Shown here: positions 26,289-34,949 of the stretch, piece by piece
Position numbering within the stretch: position 1 is the first letter of the stretch
How the letters are laid out: every line of letters starts with the position of its first letter
Origin: DASRAJ01 sp035638255
GTDB taxonomy: Bacteria; Bacteroidota; Bacteroidia; Chitinophagales; UBA10324
Reading direction: 5' to 3'
Length of the DNA stretch: 64,000 nt
Assembly: GCA_035638255.1 (NCBI GenBank)
Contig: DASRAJ010000122.1
Location: 11,764 to 75,763, forward strand
Translations under genes and position numbers: made by a program
The notes under the pieces: generated by a model
Told to the model about the DNA's origin: nothing
The model's database searches: none
Seen by the model: only the letters and a program-made list of their open reading frames with translations

Positions 26289-29072
26289 TTGTCTGTCTCA
26301 ACAAGGTTACAGCGCTTATTACTCATCCGCGATCATGAATGGACATTGGTCAGCCGCCTTTTTGCATTTGAATTTTTTCAGGGAATCTCGATCGCTGTTT
26401 TTTTCTATTGCACGATTACTATTTTTCTTGATCACCTCTCTACTGAGAATCTTCCTAATGTTTTTGTGCTGTCAGCATTTCTCCTGTGGACTTTTGGTTT
26501 CCTCTATACGAGGGTCGAGCATCTTCTGCCTGTCAAGAACCTTATTCTCGCAGTAATATTCTTCAATGCCGCTCTCATCTTACTTTTTCGGTTTGGGCTC
26601 ACCTTTCCTCAGCCCTTATGGTTTTATTATTTAATGCTCGGCAGCTACAACGTTGCTTACTTGCTGAGTAACCTCGAATTCTGGGGAACGGCTGCCTTGC
26701 TGTTTGATGTCCGGCAAAGCAAGCGCCTGTTTTCGATCGTGAGTGCCGGAGATATTCCCGCGAAGCTTATCGGCTATCTCGCTTCGGCTTTTCTCGGGCA
26801 CTATCTTGGCGAAGCAAACTTGTTGTGGATTGCTTTCGGAAGTACCATCTTGTCCATTTACTTTTTTCAGCAGCTTAAGAAGACAGGAGCATTAGATCAT
26901 CATCATGATCATAATCATGATCATTCGAACGGCAAAAATCCCGTGCTGCTGCAGACCGCAAAAATTTTTCGGAGGAATGTTTTGGTGAGGCGGGCAGCAT
27001 TCATTTCATTCTTTTCTTATAGTGCATTCATTCTTCTCAACTTTATTTTTTTCGGTTACGTGAAAGAAGCATCGCACGAACACGGAAGCTCACTTGCTTT
27101 ATTCATTGGAATTTTTCTGGCCCTCAGCCGGCTGATCACGCTCATTATTAAACTAACAGTTACCAATCGCTTAGCCGACAGGTTAGGGATCAGGAATGCG
27201 TTGCTCATAACCCCGGTAATACTTTTTGCTTTGTGTCTTATTGCATTGCCTGCAACATTCTTTGGATCGCTTGATGTGGTGTTCTATACGTTCGCCGCAA
27301 TTGCCATCATTACAGATGTATTGAGGTCAGCGATTCAGTTTCCGGTATTACTTGCTGCGTTGCAGCCGTTGCCGGTGAAAGAGCGCCTTGGAGGTCACAC
27401 GGTAATCAAAGGAATAACTGATCCGTTTGCTTTTCTTACCGTTGGCTCAATGCTCCTTGTCTTCTTTATCCTTCAGCCCGAGCTTGATTATCGCATTATG
27501 ACTGTAATGCTGCTCCTGCTTGTGATCGGTTGTATTATATCTGTTTTAAGTTTTGATAAAAATTATGTTCAGACGCTACAGCTTGCGATAAGAAACCGAA
27601 CCGTGCGTCATCGCGAAGTAATGATTACTGACAGGGAATCCATTCAGATACTAAAAGAAAAAATTTCCAATGGGGAGCCCGGCGAGGTAATGCTCGCGCT
27701 GCATTTGGTAAAGTCGCAACCACAGGCGACTCAGCGGGAGATGTTGCTTGCTGCATTACACCATTCTTCAACTGTTGTTCAATGCGAAGCGGTTTCATTA
27801 GTGCGGGAATGGAACCTGCCGGGTTTGCTTCCTCAGGTGAAAGAGATTTCATTGCAGAGTAATCATCAGGATGTTTTAGTGACGGCACTTTCTGTGCTTG
27901 CTTCCATGGATCCCTCCTTCGACTACGCCGGCTTCCTGATTCATACCAACCCGGATATCGTAAGAGCAGCCATGGTATATTCATTAACGAGAAATGATTC
28001 TTCATCAAAGGAGGCGAGGCAACTGCTGATTTCCCGGGCGCATTCGTCCGATCATACGTTTAGATTGCAAGCGGCCAAAACGATTGGGGAACTGAGCGGG
28101 AATGATTTTCACTCATTGATTGTGGAGCTATTGCATGATTCAAATCCTCATGTTCAGGAGGCGGCGATTTTTGCTGCTGGTAAGCAGCATAACGAATTAC
28201 TGAATCATGAATTGATCAGGATGCTTGATGATCAAAACAATCACCCTGCAATTATTGAAGCGTTACGCATGCAGGGAGGAATGGTCATTGACATGGTTCA
28301 AACTTTAATTCTCACTTCACCTGATGAAAGACTGTGGGGAAAGATGATTATGCTCCTGGGAAAAATTAATGATGACCGTGCAAAAGATGTACTCGATCAG
28401 CTTACCGATGAGCTTCCTGCGATGAGGGAAACCATTTTCAAAGCTATGAACCATGCAGGATTTAAGGCAGATCATCACCAGAAAGCGAAGTATCAAAAAT
28501 TTGTGCGTGATCATTTGAATAGCGCATCACATCTTGTATATCTCATGCAATATCTTGAATCAGAACACGCCCATACTGCATTGATTGATGCGATACAACT
28601 TGAACTGCTTTCAATTCGTGATAACCTGCTGGAGCTTTTCAGTTTTCTTTATGATGCAGGAAGTATTAAAAAAGCAACCGCGGGATTAAAAATCAATTCA
28701 AACGAAAGTCTTGCAACGGCACTCGAGATTATTTCAGAAAGTGTTGCCCATGAGTTCTCAAAAATATTTATCAGCCTGTTTGAACACACGTCACTCACTC
28801 ATAAATCCCATGAACTGAAAGGTCATTATGCTGTTCCACATCTCACCAGGGCTGTTGCTTGCGATATAATTCTTTGCGACCAGCATCATCATTTTAATGC
28901 GTGGTCTAAATCGTGCGTGATGTATTTTATGAGGGACGAAATGCGTCTGAGTGGCAAAGCATCCATCGAGCCGCTCACTCATTCACCGAATCCATTGCTG
29001 AAAGAAACATCACAGTGGGTTCTTAATTTTATGCAGGGAATATCTATTGATTCATCCCCGCTCGCTACATGA
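26289..29072 (+). CDS. MFS/NTT-like membrane protein fused to HEAT repeats
   Basis: Protein of 927 residues from TTG 26289. The frame is open back to 26130 inside dedA, but 26162-26288 reads like spacer. Residues ~15-425 contain about twelve hydrophobic segments like an MFS or ATP/ADP-translocase-type transporter, with a His/Asp-rich cytoplasmic loop (LDHHHDHNHDHSNG, about 202-215). Residues ~450-900 are helical HEAT-like repeats (EVMLALHLVKSQP, LQAAKTIGELSGNDF, PHVQEAAIFAAGKQHNELL). No soluble catalytic motif is seen. Its stop overlaps the start of a cyclic-nucleotide-binding protein (ATGA at 29069-29072), so the two are probably one complex: a membrane sensor or nucleotide transporter gated by cAMP-like ligands. 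That role is inferred. Confidence 0.75.
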   Translation: MSVSTRLQRLLLIRDHEWTLVSRLFAFEFFQGISIAVFFYCTITIFLDHLSTENLPNVFVLSAFLLWTFGFLYTRVEHLLPVKNLILAVIFFNAALILLFRFGLTFPQPLWFYYLMLGSYNVAYLLSNLEFWGTAALLFDVRQSKRLFSIVSAGDIPAKLIGYLASAFLGHYLGEANLLWIAFGSTILSIYFFQQLKKTGALDHHHDHNHDHSNGKNPVLLQTAKIFRRNVLVRRAAFISFFSYSAFILLNFIFFGYVKEASHEHGSSLALFIGIFLALSRLITLIIKLTVTNRLADRLGIRNALLITPVILFALCLIALPATFFGSLDVVFYTFAAIAIITDVLRSAIQFPVLLAALQPLPVKERLGGHTVIKGITDPFAFLTVGSMLLVFFILQPELDYRIMTVMLLLLVIGCIISVLSFDKNYVQTLQLAIRNRTVRHREVMITDRESIQILKEKISNGEPGEVMLALHLVKSQPQATQREMLLAALHHSSTVVQCEAVSLVREWNLPGLLPQVKEISLQSNHQDVLVTALSVLASMDPSFDYAGFLIHTNPDIVRAAMVYSLTRNDSSSKEARQLLISRAHSSDHTFRLQAAKTIGELSGNDFHSLIVELLHDSNPHVQEAAIFAAGKQHNELLNHELIRMLDDQNNHPAIIEALRMQGGMVIDMVQTLILTSPDERLWGKMIMLLGKINDDRAKDVLDQLTDELPAMRETIFKAMNHAGFKADHHQKAKYQKFVRDHLNSASHLVYLMQYLESEHAHTALIDAIQLELLSIRDNLLELFSFLYDAGSIKKATAGLKINSNESLATALEIISESVAHEFSKIFISLFEHTSLTHKSHELKGHYAVPHLTRAVACDIILCDQHHHFNAWSKSCVMYFMRDEMRLSGKASIEPLTHSPNPLLKETSQWVLNFMQGISIDSSPLAT

Positions 29073-29530
29073 AAGAAGCTAAACTACTGATGATCGAAAA
29101 GGTGATGGTGCTGAAGTCGCTCAGCATTTTTTCCGAAACACCTGAAACCATTCTGGCAGAGATCGCGCATTTAGCAGAAGAAGTGGAATTGCCTACTGAT
29201 TCCAACATCTTTAAAGAAGGTGACATCGGCAACTGTATGTACGTTATTTTCAGAGGACGGGTAAGCATCCACCGGGGAGGAAAAACATTGGTTGAATTTC
29301 AGGAGAAGGATTTTTTCGGAGAGTTATCGTTGCTTGACACCGAGGCACGATCAGCGTCAGCAACTGCACTCACTGATCTGCTGCTTCTGAAAATTGACCA
29401 GGAACCGATTTACGATTTATTTGAATCGCGCCCGGAAGTTGTGAAAGGCATCATTAAAATTCTTTGCCGCCGCATTCGAATGATGAATCAGAAATTTCTG
29501 GAGATGGGGCAAACGCTTCCGACATCGTAG
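29069..29530 (+). CDS. Cyclic-nucleotide-binding domain protein
   Basis: Protein of 153 residues made of a single CRP/PKA-type cyclic-nucleotide-binding domain (about 20-135). It includes FKEGDIGNCMYVIFRGRVSIH and the phosphate-binding-cassette region FFGELSLLDTEARSASATA, where Glu and Arg sit as expected for cNMP binding. There is no DNA-binding HTH, so it is not a CRP-type regulator. The start overlaps the preceding MFS/HEAT gene by 4 nt (ATGA), indicating translational coupling and a shared function. Confidence 0.88.
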   Translation: MKEAKLLMIEKVMVLKSLSIFSETPETILAEIAHLAEEVELPTDSNIFKEGDIGNCMYVIFRGRVSIHRGGKTLVEFQEKDFFGELSLLDTEARSASATALTDLLLLKIDQEPIYDLFESRPEVVKGIIKILCRRIRMMNQKFLEMGQTLPTS

Positions 29531-29673
29531 TGAATGGAAAATGGTGAGTAGTGAGCAAAGAGAAACACCTGAGGTGAATTGAATTTATTTCCTGGCATTT
29601 CGCTGCACAATAAATGAAATTCAGTTGTTGATTTTCATTCAGCATTCCGTAAATTAGCATAGTGAAAAAAAGA

Positions 29674-30192
29674 ATGCAGAAGGGTCTTGATTTCATTGTT
29701 GATAAACTCACGAACTCCATTGAAAATGTTCAAACGGGTGATAGTTTCAGGACTGAGATTTCTCTTATGACAACTGCAGAGTTGAAAAGTATTACAAAAC
29801 AAAGCGGATGGGTTTTTGATTGGAAATATGAATTCAGTCAGCATGACAGAGATGTTTTCAAGCTAACGATTACAGAAAATAAAAACGTCATTCAAGGATT
29901 GGTTAGTTTGCAGGTTAAAGAAGATCACGTGTATATGCACTTGATTGAAAGCGCTTCTTTTAACAGAGGTAAAACGAAAGTGTATGCAGGTGTGCCCGGA
30001 AATCTTGTTGCTTATGCTTGTAAACTTTCATTTCAAAGAGGCGGAGAAGGATATGTTTCGTTCACTTCAAAAACTAAGCTCATAGATCATTACAATCAAA
30101 GTTTGGGAGCAACTCATTTTGGGGGTGGATTGATGATTATTAATACTGAAGCAGCATTAAAACTCATTGACAAATACTATCAAAATCAATAA
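29674..30192 (+). CDS. GNAT-like protein (possible acetyltransferase)
   Basis: Protein of 172 residues from ATG 29674; GTG 29662 would add four residues. The order of beta-strands and the segment VYMHLIESASFNRGKTKVYAGVPGNLVAYACKLSF followed by GYVSFTSKTKLIDHYNQSLGATHFGG resembles GCN5-related N-acetyltransferases: a strand, a beta-bulge VPGNL, then the acetyl-CoA helix. The R/Q-x-x-G-x-G/A loop is poor, so activity is uncertain. It is followed after 2 nt by a 57-residue basic-tailed protein, a compact two-gene arrangement like an effector with a small partner. Confidence 0.65.
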   Translation: MQKGLDFIVDKLTNSIENVQTGDSFRTEISLMTTAELKSITKQSGWVFDWKYEFSQHDRDVFKLTITENKNVIQGLVSLQVKEDHVYMHLIESASFNRGKTKVYAGVPGNLVAYACKLSFQRGGEGYVSFTSKTKLIDHYNQSLGATHFGGGLMIINTEAALKLIDKYYQNQ

Positions 30193-30194
30193 TT

Positions 30195-30368
30195 ATGGAA
30201 CTAAAAGAATTACCGGTTGAAATCGACCTTGAGGTTGATCCCAGACCTTTAACAAAAGAAGAACAAAAGGCAATCTCTGAATTTATCAAGGCAGATAAAC
30301 TGAGAAGAGCAAAGCATAAAAGCAAAAAGCCAAGCGTAAATAGTTCTCGAAAAAAAGTTAATGCTTAG
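30195..30368 (+). CDS. Small partner protein (57 aa) of the GNAT-like gene
   Basis: Begins 2 nt after the stop of the GNAT-like gene: MELKELPVEIDLEVDPRPL, then KEEQKAISEFIKADKL and a Lys/Arg/Ser-rich tail ending VNA. Acidic first half, a probable central helix, basic tail; no Cys, no signal. The composition and tight spacing argue that it is real. Partner, specificity or antidote-like roles are possible; none can be chosen from sequence alone. Confidence 0.6.
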   Translation: MELKELPVEIDLEVDPRPLTKEEQKAISEFIKADKLRRAKHKSKKPSVNSSRKKVNA

Positions 30369-30439
30369 GGTATGCGATATTTTTACTCACGGGGTAGACT
30401 TGTATGAAGGCGGATGAATTAACTCCTTCAAAAAATGCA

Positions 30440-30875
30440 TTTTGTGAAATAAAAAAAGTTCTTCAAAAATTTTGCTGATTGCGATTTCAGCTTTGTGAGC
30501 GCTGATAATTACCTGTACGAAAGACAAAGCCGTCTACATTCCTCTCGATATGCAAAAAATTTTCGGCACCTGGTATCTGGTCAGTTCAAGCGGGGGCTTT
30601 GGCGGAGGAACATGGACTCCATCTTCAAGCGGGCATGAAGAGTCAATTGAATTCACGAAGATCAATAAAGTTAAATGGGTTGTTGACGGCAATGAAAGCA
30701 AGACTGCTACTTTCAATTCAAGCCTAAGGATCCTGCCTTCATGAGTAAAGCAGATTACTGCATAGTATATTTTGCAGCATTTGACTTTCCCGCATTAATA
30801 TATTTTGATGGAAACGATACGCTCCACCTTGATGGTTACAATTGTGGTTGTTGCGTAAATCGAATGTATGCAAGA
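30440..30875 (+). pseudogene. Decayed small lipoprotein gene (lipocalin-like)
   Basis: Three pieces reconstruct one protein. A lipoprotein-type signal (KILLIAISAL, then an in-frame TGA at 30496-30498, then ALIITC) is followed in the same frame by TKDKAVYIPLDMQKIFGTWYLVSSSGG. Near 30700 the frame shifts to continue YFQFKPKDPAF, SKADYCIVYFAAFDFP and LDGYNCGCCVNRMYARRK, ending at TAA 30873-30875. The GTWYLVSS start and the strand pattern suggest a lipocalin-like domain. No start codon precedes the signal piece in frame. It is therefore a relic with at least one stop and one frameshift. Confidence 0.55.
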
Positions 30876-30929
30876 AGAAAATAAATGTCCGTTGTTACTG
30901 ATGTAAAAGTTACTCTGAAAGCAAATTAG

Positions 30930-31523
30930 CTACGACTGTGATTTTACTAGCGCTTTAATCTCCCGTAGCCGCTTTTGTTTTTCAGGCTCGCGCAATTTTA
31001 CACAGTAGGCAGTGTGATAATGATGGTGAGAAAGGAAGTTTGTCTGGATGCGATTCCACTCGTTTTCATCGGTGATGTTCAGATATACTTTCCATTCATC
31101 GAATAATGTTTTTGCAATCGGGTAAAAATCCTCTCTTCCCAAATAGTCAAGATCAGCATCAGCGATGATGCGCTCAAGTTGTGTGTGTGGTTCCTGGGGC
31201 AGCTTAGTGGCACTAATCATTCCGCAAATCTTTTTGATCTGCTCTCCGTCAAAACCAAATTGCGGAAGGAGCTGGTGCGCCACCTCGCATCCTTTTTCCT
31301 CGTGTCCTTGATATTTATAAATGAAGCCCACATCATGTAACAGCGCTGCCACGCGCAGTATCCTTAGCTCTTCTTCACCGGTGACTCCATCTGCCGCTGC
31401 AATCTGTAATGCAGCATTCAATACATCCAACATGTGATGCACACCGTGATAAGAGAGATCTTTCGGCAGTTCGCTCTCCAGCTTTTTCAGTATAAAGTTT
31501 TCTGCTGCAGAATAATCAGTCAT
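30930..31523 (-). CDS. HD-domain phosphohydrolase
   Basis: Protein of 197 residues with an HD-superfamily metal-dependent fold: YHGVHH (25-30) with the first His, the paired LLHDVG (His63-Asp64), GHEEKG and the distal Asp in IIADADLDYLG. HD proteins hydrolyse phosphate esters such as nucleotides or cyclic nucleotides; the substrate here is unknown. The length fits the single-domain family members. It is transcribed convergently towards the preceding pseudogene, with the DUF4239 gene upstream on the same strand. Confidence 0.85.
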   Translation of the reverse strand: MTDYSAAENFILKKLESELPKDLSYHGVHHMLDVLNAALQIAAADGVTGEEELRILRVAALLHDVGFIYKYQGHEEKGCEVAHQLLPQFGFDGEQIKKICGMISATKLPQEPHTQLERIIADADLDYLGREDFYPIAKTLFDEWKVYLNITDENEWNRIQTNFLSHHHYHTAYCVKLREPEKQKRLREIKALVKSQS

Positions 31524-31655
31524 ACATCAAGGGTAGATTGGGTAACGGAATCAGCATACGGGAATATTTAGGGAGTAACAAATATTCTTAAGAGAAATTG
31601 ATTCGGAAAAGTAGGAAAGAGAATTACAAATTCAATGAAAATTTTTTTGGCAGGG

Positions 31656-32429
31656 TCAATCCGGTGCCGCTGAAGAAGCTAATTCCCGGAAAGGCTGGCT
31701 GCTTACCGCTGTTGATCCATCAAAAGGATGATCGAGCATGTACACAAGAAACAAGCTCATTGTTATCATGCAATTGAGCAATGCGATGAATAAATAGTGA
31801 AGACGTTTTGGTTCTACGAAAAACAAGTACGAGCAAAGGGTGGTGATAATGGTTCCTGCGATCAGGATCATCCACACCAGCCCGGGTACGTGTGAGTGAT
31901 TGTGACTTAAGCGCTCGCGGCGCAAGTCGGATACGGCACTTAAATCATCATCAATAACATCAAGAATTTTCTGTTCCGAGTCTTTCGCAGGATGAAACTT
32001 GAAAAGCGACAGACGAAGTCGTTGCAGGTAAGCGTTGGAATTTCTTTTTTCACCTTCCGTTTGCCATTCATTTTTGATCACTAATTGCGCATACTCACTA
32101 ATGGAGGTTCTTATCAGGGCTGCGATGCTGTCGGGTAATTCTTCCCCGTGAACGATGATGTCGCTGAGCTTATCGGTTTCTTTTTCAATGATAGTGTTCA
32201 AGTCTTCATAGTCGTTCCAAACAGCAACGATTACAAAAGCAAGCACGAGAGAATAAATCAGGCTGGTAGCCGCGAAAATTAATCCGGTCACTTCGTGATT
32301 CGCTTTGAAGGTTTCGTAATTGACCAATCTTTTCAGCAGAAAAAATCCGGCAAACGCCACAGCTATGGAAAGCGTCACGAAAAACAAACAGAGAATTGCA
32401 GCAGAGAAGTGGGAGAGGAGGAAATACAT
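31656..32429 (-). CDS. DUF4239 family membrane protein
   Basis: Protein of 257 residues with two N-terminal membrane segments (about 5-30 and 45-70), a cytoplasmic helical middle (DYEDLNTIIEKETDKLSDII ... ISEYAQLVIKNEW) and two C-terminal segments (about 180-230) ending in the family signature LFLVYMLDHPFDGSTAVSSQPF. This architecture is that of DUF4239 (bestrophin-like) proteins, whose function is not established; a channel-like role has been suggested from fold similarity. Confidence 0.8.
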   Translation of the reverse strand: MYFLLSHFSAAILCLFFVTLSIAVAFAGFFLLKRLVNYETFKANHEVTGLIFAATSLIYSLVLAFVIVAVWNDYEDLNTIIEKETDKLSDIIVHGEELPDSIAALIRTSISEYAQLVIKNEWQTEGEKRNSNAYLQRLRLSLFKFHPAKDSEQKILDVIDDDLSAVSDLRRERLSHNHSHVPGLVWMILIAGTIITTLCSYLFFVEPKRLHYLFIALLNCMITMSLFLVYMLDHPFDGSTAVSSQPFRELASSAAPD

Positions 32430-32491
32430 TGCGGAGTTTGTAAAAGTTAAAAATTGGAAAAATTGTTCACCTCAACAAAAACAAAGTCTCG

Positions 32492-33403
32492 TTAAATTTC
32501 TTCTGTCTCACATTCAGCATTCCTCATTTCAAATTCCAGCGTTGCATGGCTGATGTGCTGATGCTCCAGTTCGTGCTTGATTTGTTGCTTGAGTTTTTCT
32601 GTTTCAGGAAGTGACGTGCTTTCATCAATGACGATGTGAGCCGTGAGTGCATTTTCCGTTGAACTCATGGACCAGATGTGGATGTGATGGACATCCTGCA
32701 CACCCTTAATTTGCAGCATCGCTTGTTTCACTTCATTGAATGAAATGTTTTCAGGAACGGCATCCATGGACATTCGCACACTGCTTCGCAATAAATTCCA
32801 CGTGCCGATGAGAATGAAAACCACGAGCGCAATGCTGATGAGCGGATCAATCCAAAACCAATGAGTGAAGTAAATAATGACTCCACCAATAACTACTCCC
32901 AAACTCAGCAGCGCATCGGCGAGCATGTGCAGGTATGCGCCTCTCGCATTTATTTCTTTTTCCTGGTCATGCAAAAACAACCACGCAGAAATAGAGTTGA
33001 TGACAATTCCGATGGCAGCGACAGAGGCGATGGTAATTCCCGGCAATGGTTCCGGCTGAAACAAGCGATGTACAGCTTCATACGCAATGGCTCCGATAGA
33101 AACCAACAGCACTACGGCATTCAGCAACGCGACGAGGATGGTGCTCTTCCGATAACCATAAGTGTACACTTGATTCGATTTCACTTTCAAAAGACGAAAT
33201 GAAAGGAGCGACAATGCCAGGCCTGCAACATCAGCAAGATTGTGGCCTGCATCGGAAATCAATGCCAATGAATGAATGGCTAATCCTGCTATTGCTTCAA
33301 GAAGAACAAAGAATAAGTTGAGCCCAATGCCGATGTAGAATGCGCGGTGGACATTGGTGAGTGGTTGCGGAGCGTGACTGTGATAATGCAAATCTTCTGA
33401 CAT
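32492..33403 (-). CDS. czcD: Cation diffusion facilitator family transporter
   Basis: Protein of 303 residues with six membrane segments and the two HxxxD zinc-site motifs of ZnT/CzcD transporters: DAGHNLAD (His54, Asp58) and LHMLADAL (His159, Asp163). A C-terminal cytoplasmic domain (about 215-295: HHIHIWSMSSTENALTAHIVI) follows. It exports Zn2+, Co2+ or Cd2+ in exchange for H+. The His-rich N-terminus (HYHSHAPQ) is typical. It lies downstream of the CzcA/CzcB efflux genes on the same strand and probably belongs to the same metal-resistance operon. Confidence 0.9.
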   Translation of the reverse strand: MSEDLHYHSHAPQPLTNVHRAFYIGIGLNLFFVLLEAIAGLAIHSLALISDAGHNLADVAGLALSLLSFRLLKVKSNQVYTYGYRKSTILVALLNAVVLLVSIGAIAYEAVHRLFQPEPLPGITIASVAAIGIVINSISAWLFLHDQEKEINARGAYLHMLADALLSLGVVIGGVIIYFTHWFWIDPLISIALVVFILIGTWNLLRSSVRMSMDAVPENISFNEVKQAMLQIKGVQDVHHIHIWSMSSTENALTAHIVIDESTSLPETEKLKQQIKHELEHQHISHATLEFEMRNAECETEEI

Positions 33404-33425
33404 GGTGCATGAAATTTGATTAGCG

Positions 33426-33575
33426 TTATTCTTCTCCTCCTGCTGAATTCAGTTTTGCGATCTGATGGCAGGCTTCGATCATCAGTACTTCTGCATTTTG
33501 ATTGCAACTATTCAGAATGATTTCGCAACTGAGACGTATGAGTATTGCGTTTGTTTTCACAATGTAAAATTTCAT
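33426..33575 (-). CDS. Possible small protein in the metal-efflux operon
   Basis: A 49-residue frame (starts MKFYIVKTNAILIRLSCEII, ends LNSAGGEE) that begins 10 nt after the czcB stop and ends 22 nt before the czcD start codon, on the same strand. It carries three Cys but no clear metal motif. Spacing is operon-like. Composition is acceptable but no family is known; it could be chance. Confidence 0.35.
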   Translation of the reverse strand: MKFYIVKTNAILIRLSCEIILNSCNQNAEVLMIEACHQIAKLNSAGGEE

Positions 33576-33585
33576 TTGCTTAACA

Positions 33586-34851
33586 CTAATCTTCACCTTC
33601 ATTAGTCAACATCGCCATCAAATAAAAACTCCCGTTAATAACCACCTTCGGGCTGGCAGAAATTTCTTCAAGCGGAGTGATTTCTGTGTATCCTGCATCC
33701 GTGACACCTTTCTTAACCTGAACTCTTTCGAAAGTGAAAGCATCCCCTAATTCTTCCTTTTCAATTTTACTTTCTTCATCATCATGTTTATGTCTTTTGA
33801 CTTCATGTCCTTCAATCTGAATGAAAATGTAATCATTACCATCTGTATTTGTAATTGCTGAAGACGGAACAGAAGGCGCATAGTTATTTCCAATATCTAT
33901 CATGGCCATAACGTTCATTCCCTCAATCAAACCTGTTTTGTCTCCCGGAATGGATGCGTGAACGGCAATGGTTTTGGTATCACCTTCAAATGCATTTCCA
34001 ATTGCAAAAATTTTTGCAGTGTATGATTTTCCTGCAAGATTAGTCAAGGTGAAATTTACAGTTTGCCCGACTTTCACGTTCGTTAAATCCTGTTCGTAAA
34101 TAAATAAGTCAAGATGCAGTTGTGAATTGTCGACGACATTCATCATGCTTTCGGAGGGTTCGATGTTAGAGCCAATGTTGATATCAATGTGGGATACACT
34201 TCCATTTACCGGGCTCTTGATACTGACAGCAGATGCAATGCTATTCTTTGTAAGTAACTCAGGGTTAATACCAAGCAATAAAAGCTGTTGCCTTAGTGAA
34301 CTGAGCTTTGCCTGCAGTGAATTGAAATCGGATTGTGCCTGTTGAAATACTTTTTGTGATGAGACATTTTTTTGAGACAGTTCTTTTTGCCGGTTAAATT
34401 CTGCTTCTGAGAAAGTGATTTGTGATTGTGCCTCTAAAAATGCTCCCTGCAATTTGACGAAATCAGGATTCATGAGTGTTACCAACGTCTGCCCTTTTTT
34501 TACATAGTCACCTTCCTGGATAAGAATGTTTTGTACTGTTCCGCCAATAGCAGCGGTAATGCTTGCTTTATTCTGTGGCGGCACTTTCAAAAATCCTGTT
34601 GTCTTTAATACACTGGTAAGATTTTTTTGCTCAATGGTGCCAAGCTGGATGTTTATGGTTTCATACTGTTGTTTTGTGATAGTGACTTCCGTTGCATCTG
34701 CTTCCTGCTTTGTTTCTTCTTCTTTAGCAACTTCAGATTCGTTTTTGTCACTACAGCTTTGAAAGATACAAAGCATGAGTATGATCAGCAATGAAATTGG
34801 AAATTGGAAATTGGGAATTCGGTTTGTGATTCGTGAGGTTGTTGGTTTCAT
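33586..34851 (-). CDS. czcB: RND efflux periplasmic adaptor (CzcB/CusB type)
   Basis: Protein of 421 residues of the membrane-fusion family linking an RND pump to an outer-membrane channel. It has a lipoprotein-type signal ending at Cys33 (MLCIFQSC), a biotinyl-lipoyl-like hybrid motif (KASITAAIGGTVQNILIQEGDYVKKG), a helical hairpin (about 130-190), a beta-barrel (VNFTLTNLAGKSYTAK) and a His/Asp/Glu-rich insert (HEVKRHKHDDEESKIEKEE) that could bind metal. Odd: residues 14-20 (NFQFPIS) are encoded by CCAATTT words identical to the intergenic repeat, so the annotated N-terminus has been built partly from repeat. Confidence 0.88.
   Translation of the reverse strand: MKPTTSRITNRIPNFQFPISLLIILMLCIFQSCSDKNESEVAKEEETKQEADATEVTITKQQYETINIQLGTIEQKNLTSVLKTTGFLKVPPQNKASITAAIGGTVQNILIQEGDYVKKGQTLVTLMNPDFVKLQGAFLEAQSQITFSEAEFNRQKELSQKNVSSQKVFQQAQSDFNSLQAKLSSLRQQLLLLGINPELLTKNSIASAVSIKSPVNGSVSHIDINIGSNIEPSESMMNVVDNSQLHLDLFIYEQDLTNVKVGQTVNFTLTNLAGKSYTAKIFAIGNAFEGDTKTIAVHASIPGDKTGLIEGMNVMAMIDIGNNYAPSVPSSAITNTDGNDYIFIQIEGHEVKRHKHDDEESKIEKEELGDAFTFERVQVKKGVTDAGYTEITPLEEISASPKVVINGSFYLMAMLTNEGED
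34794..34815. repeat. CCAATTT-type repeat inside the czcB 5' end
   Basis: Three tandem GAAATTG words on the plus strand, read in frame as NFQFPIS at the czcB N-terminus, directly before the hydrophobic signal segment. Same words as in the palindromic elements at 34891 and 35912. Confidence 0.75.
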
Positions 34852-34890
34852 TTTTTTATTAGTTAGTTTTTAAGTCAGGGATACGGCCAG

Positions 34891-34944
34891 ATTGAAATTG
34901 GAAAATTGAAATTTGGCTATCTGAATTTCTAATTTCAAATTTCC
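34891..34944. repeat. AT-rich palindromic element, left copy
   Basis: A self-complementary element: GAAATTGGAAAATTGAAATTTGG on one side of a short GCTATC centre and TGAATTTCTAATTTCAAATTTCC on the other (each segment given in pieces in the sequence). It lies just past the stop of the four-helix-bundle gene. The reverse complement of the copy at 35343-35390 aligns with it directly, so the two copies are inverted around the gene. Confidence 0.8.
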
Positions 34945-34949
34945 TGTTA

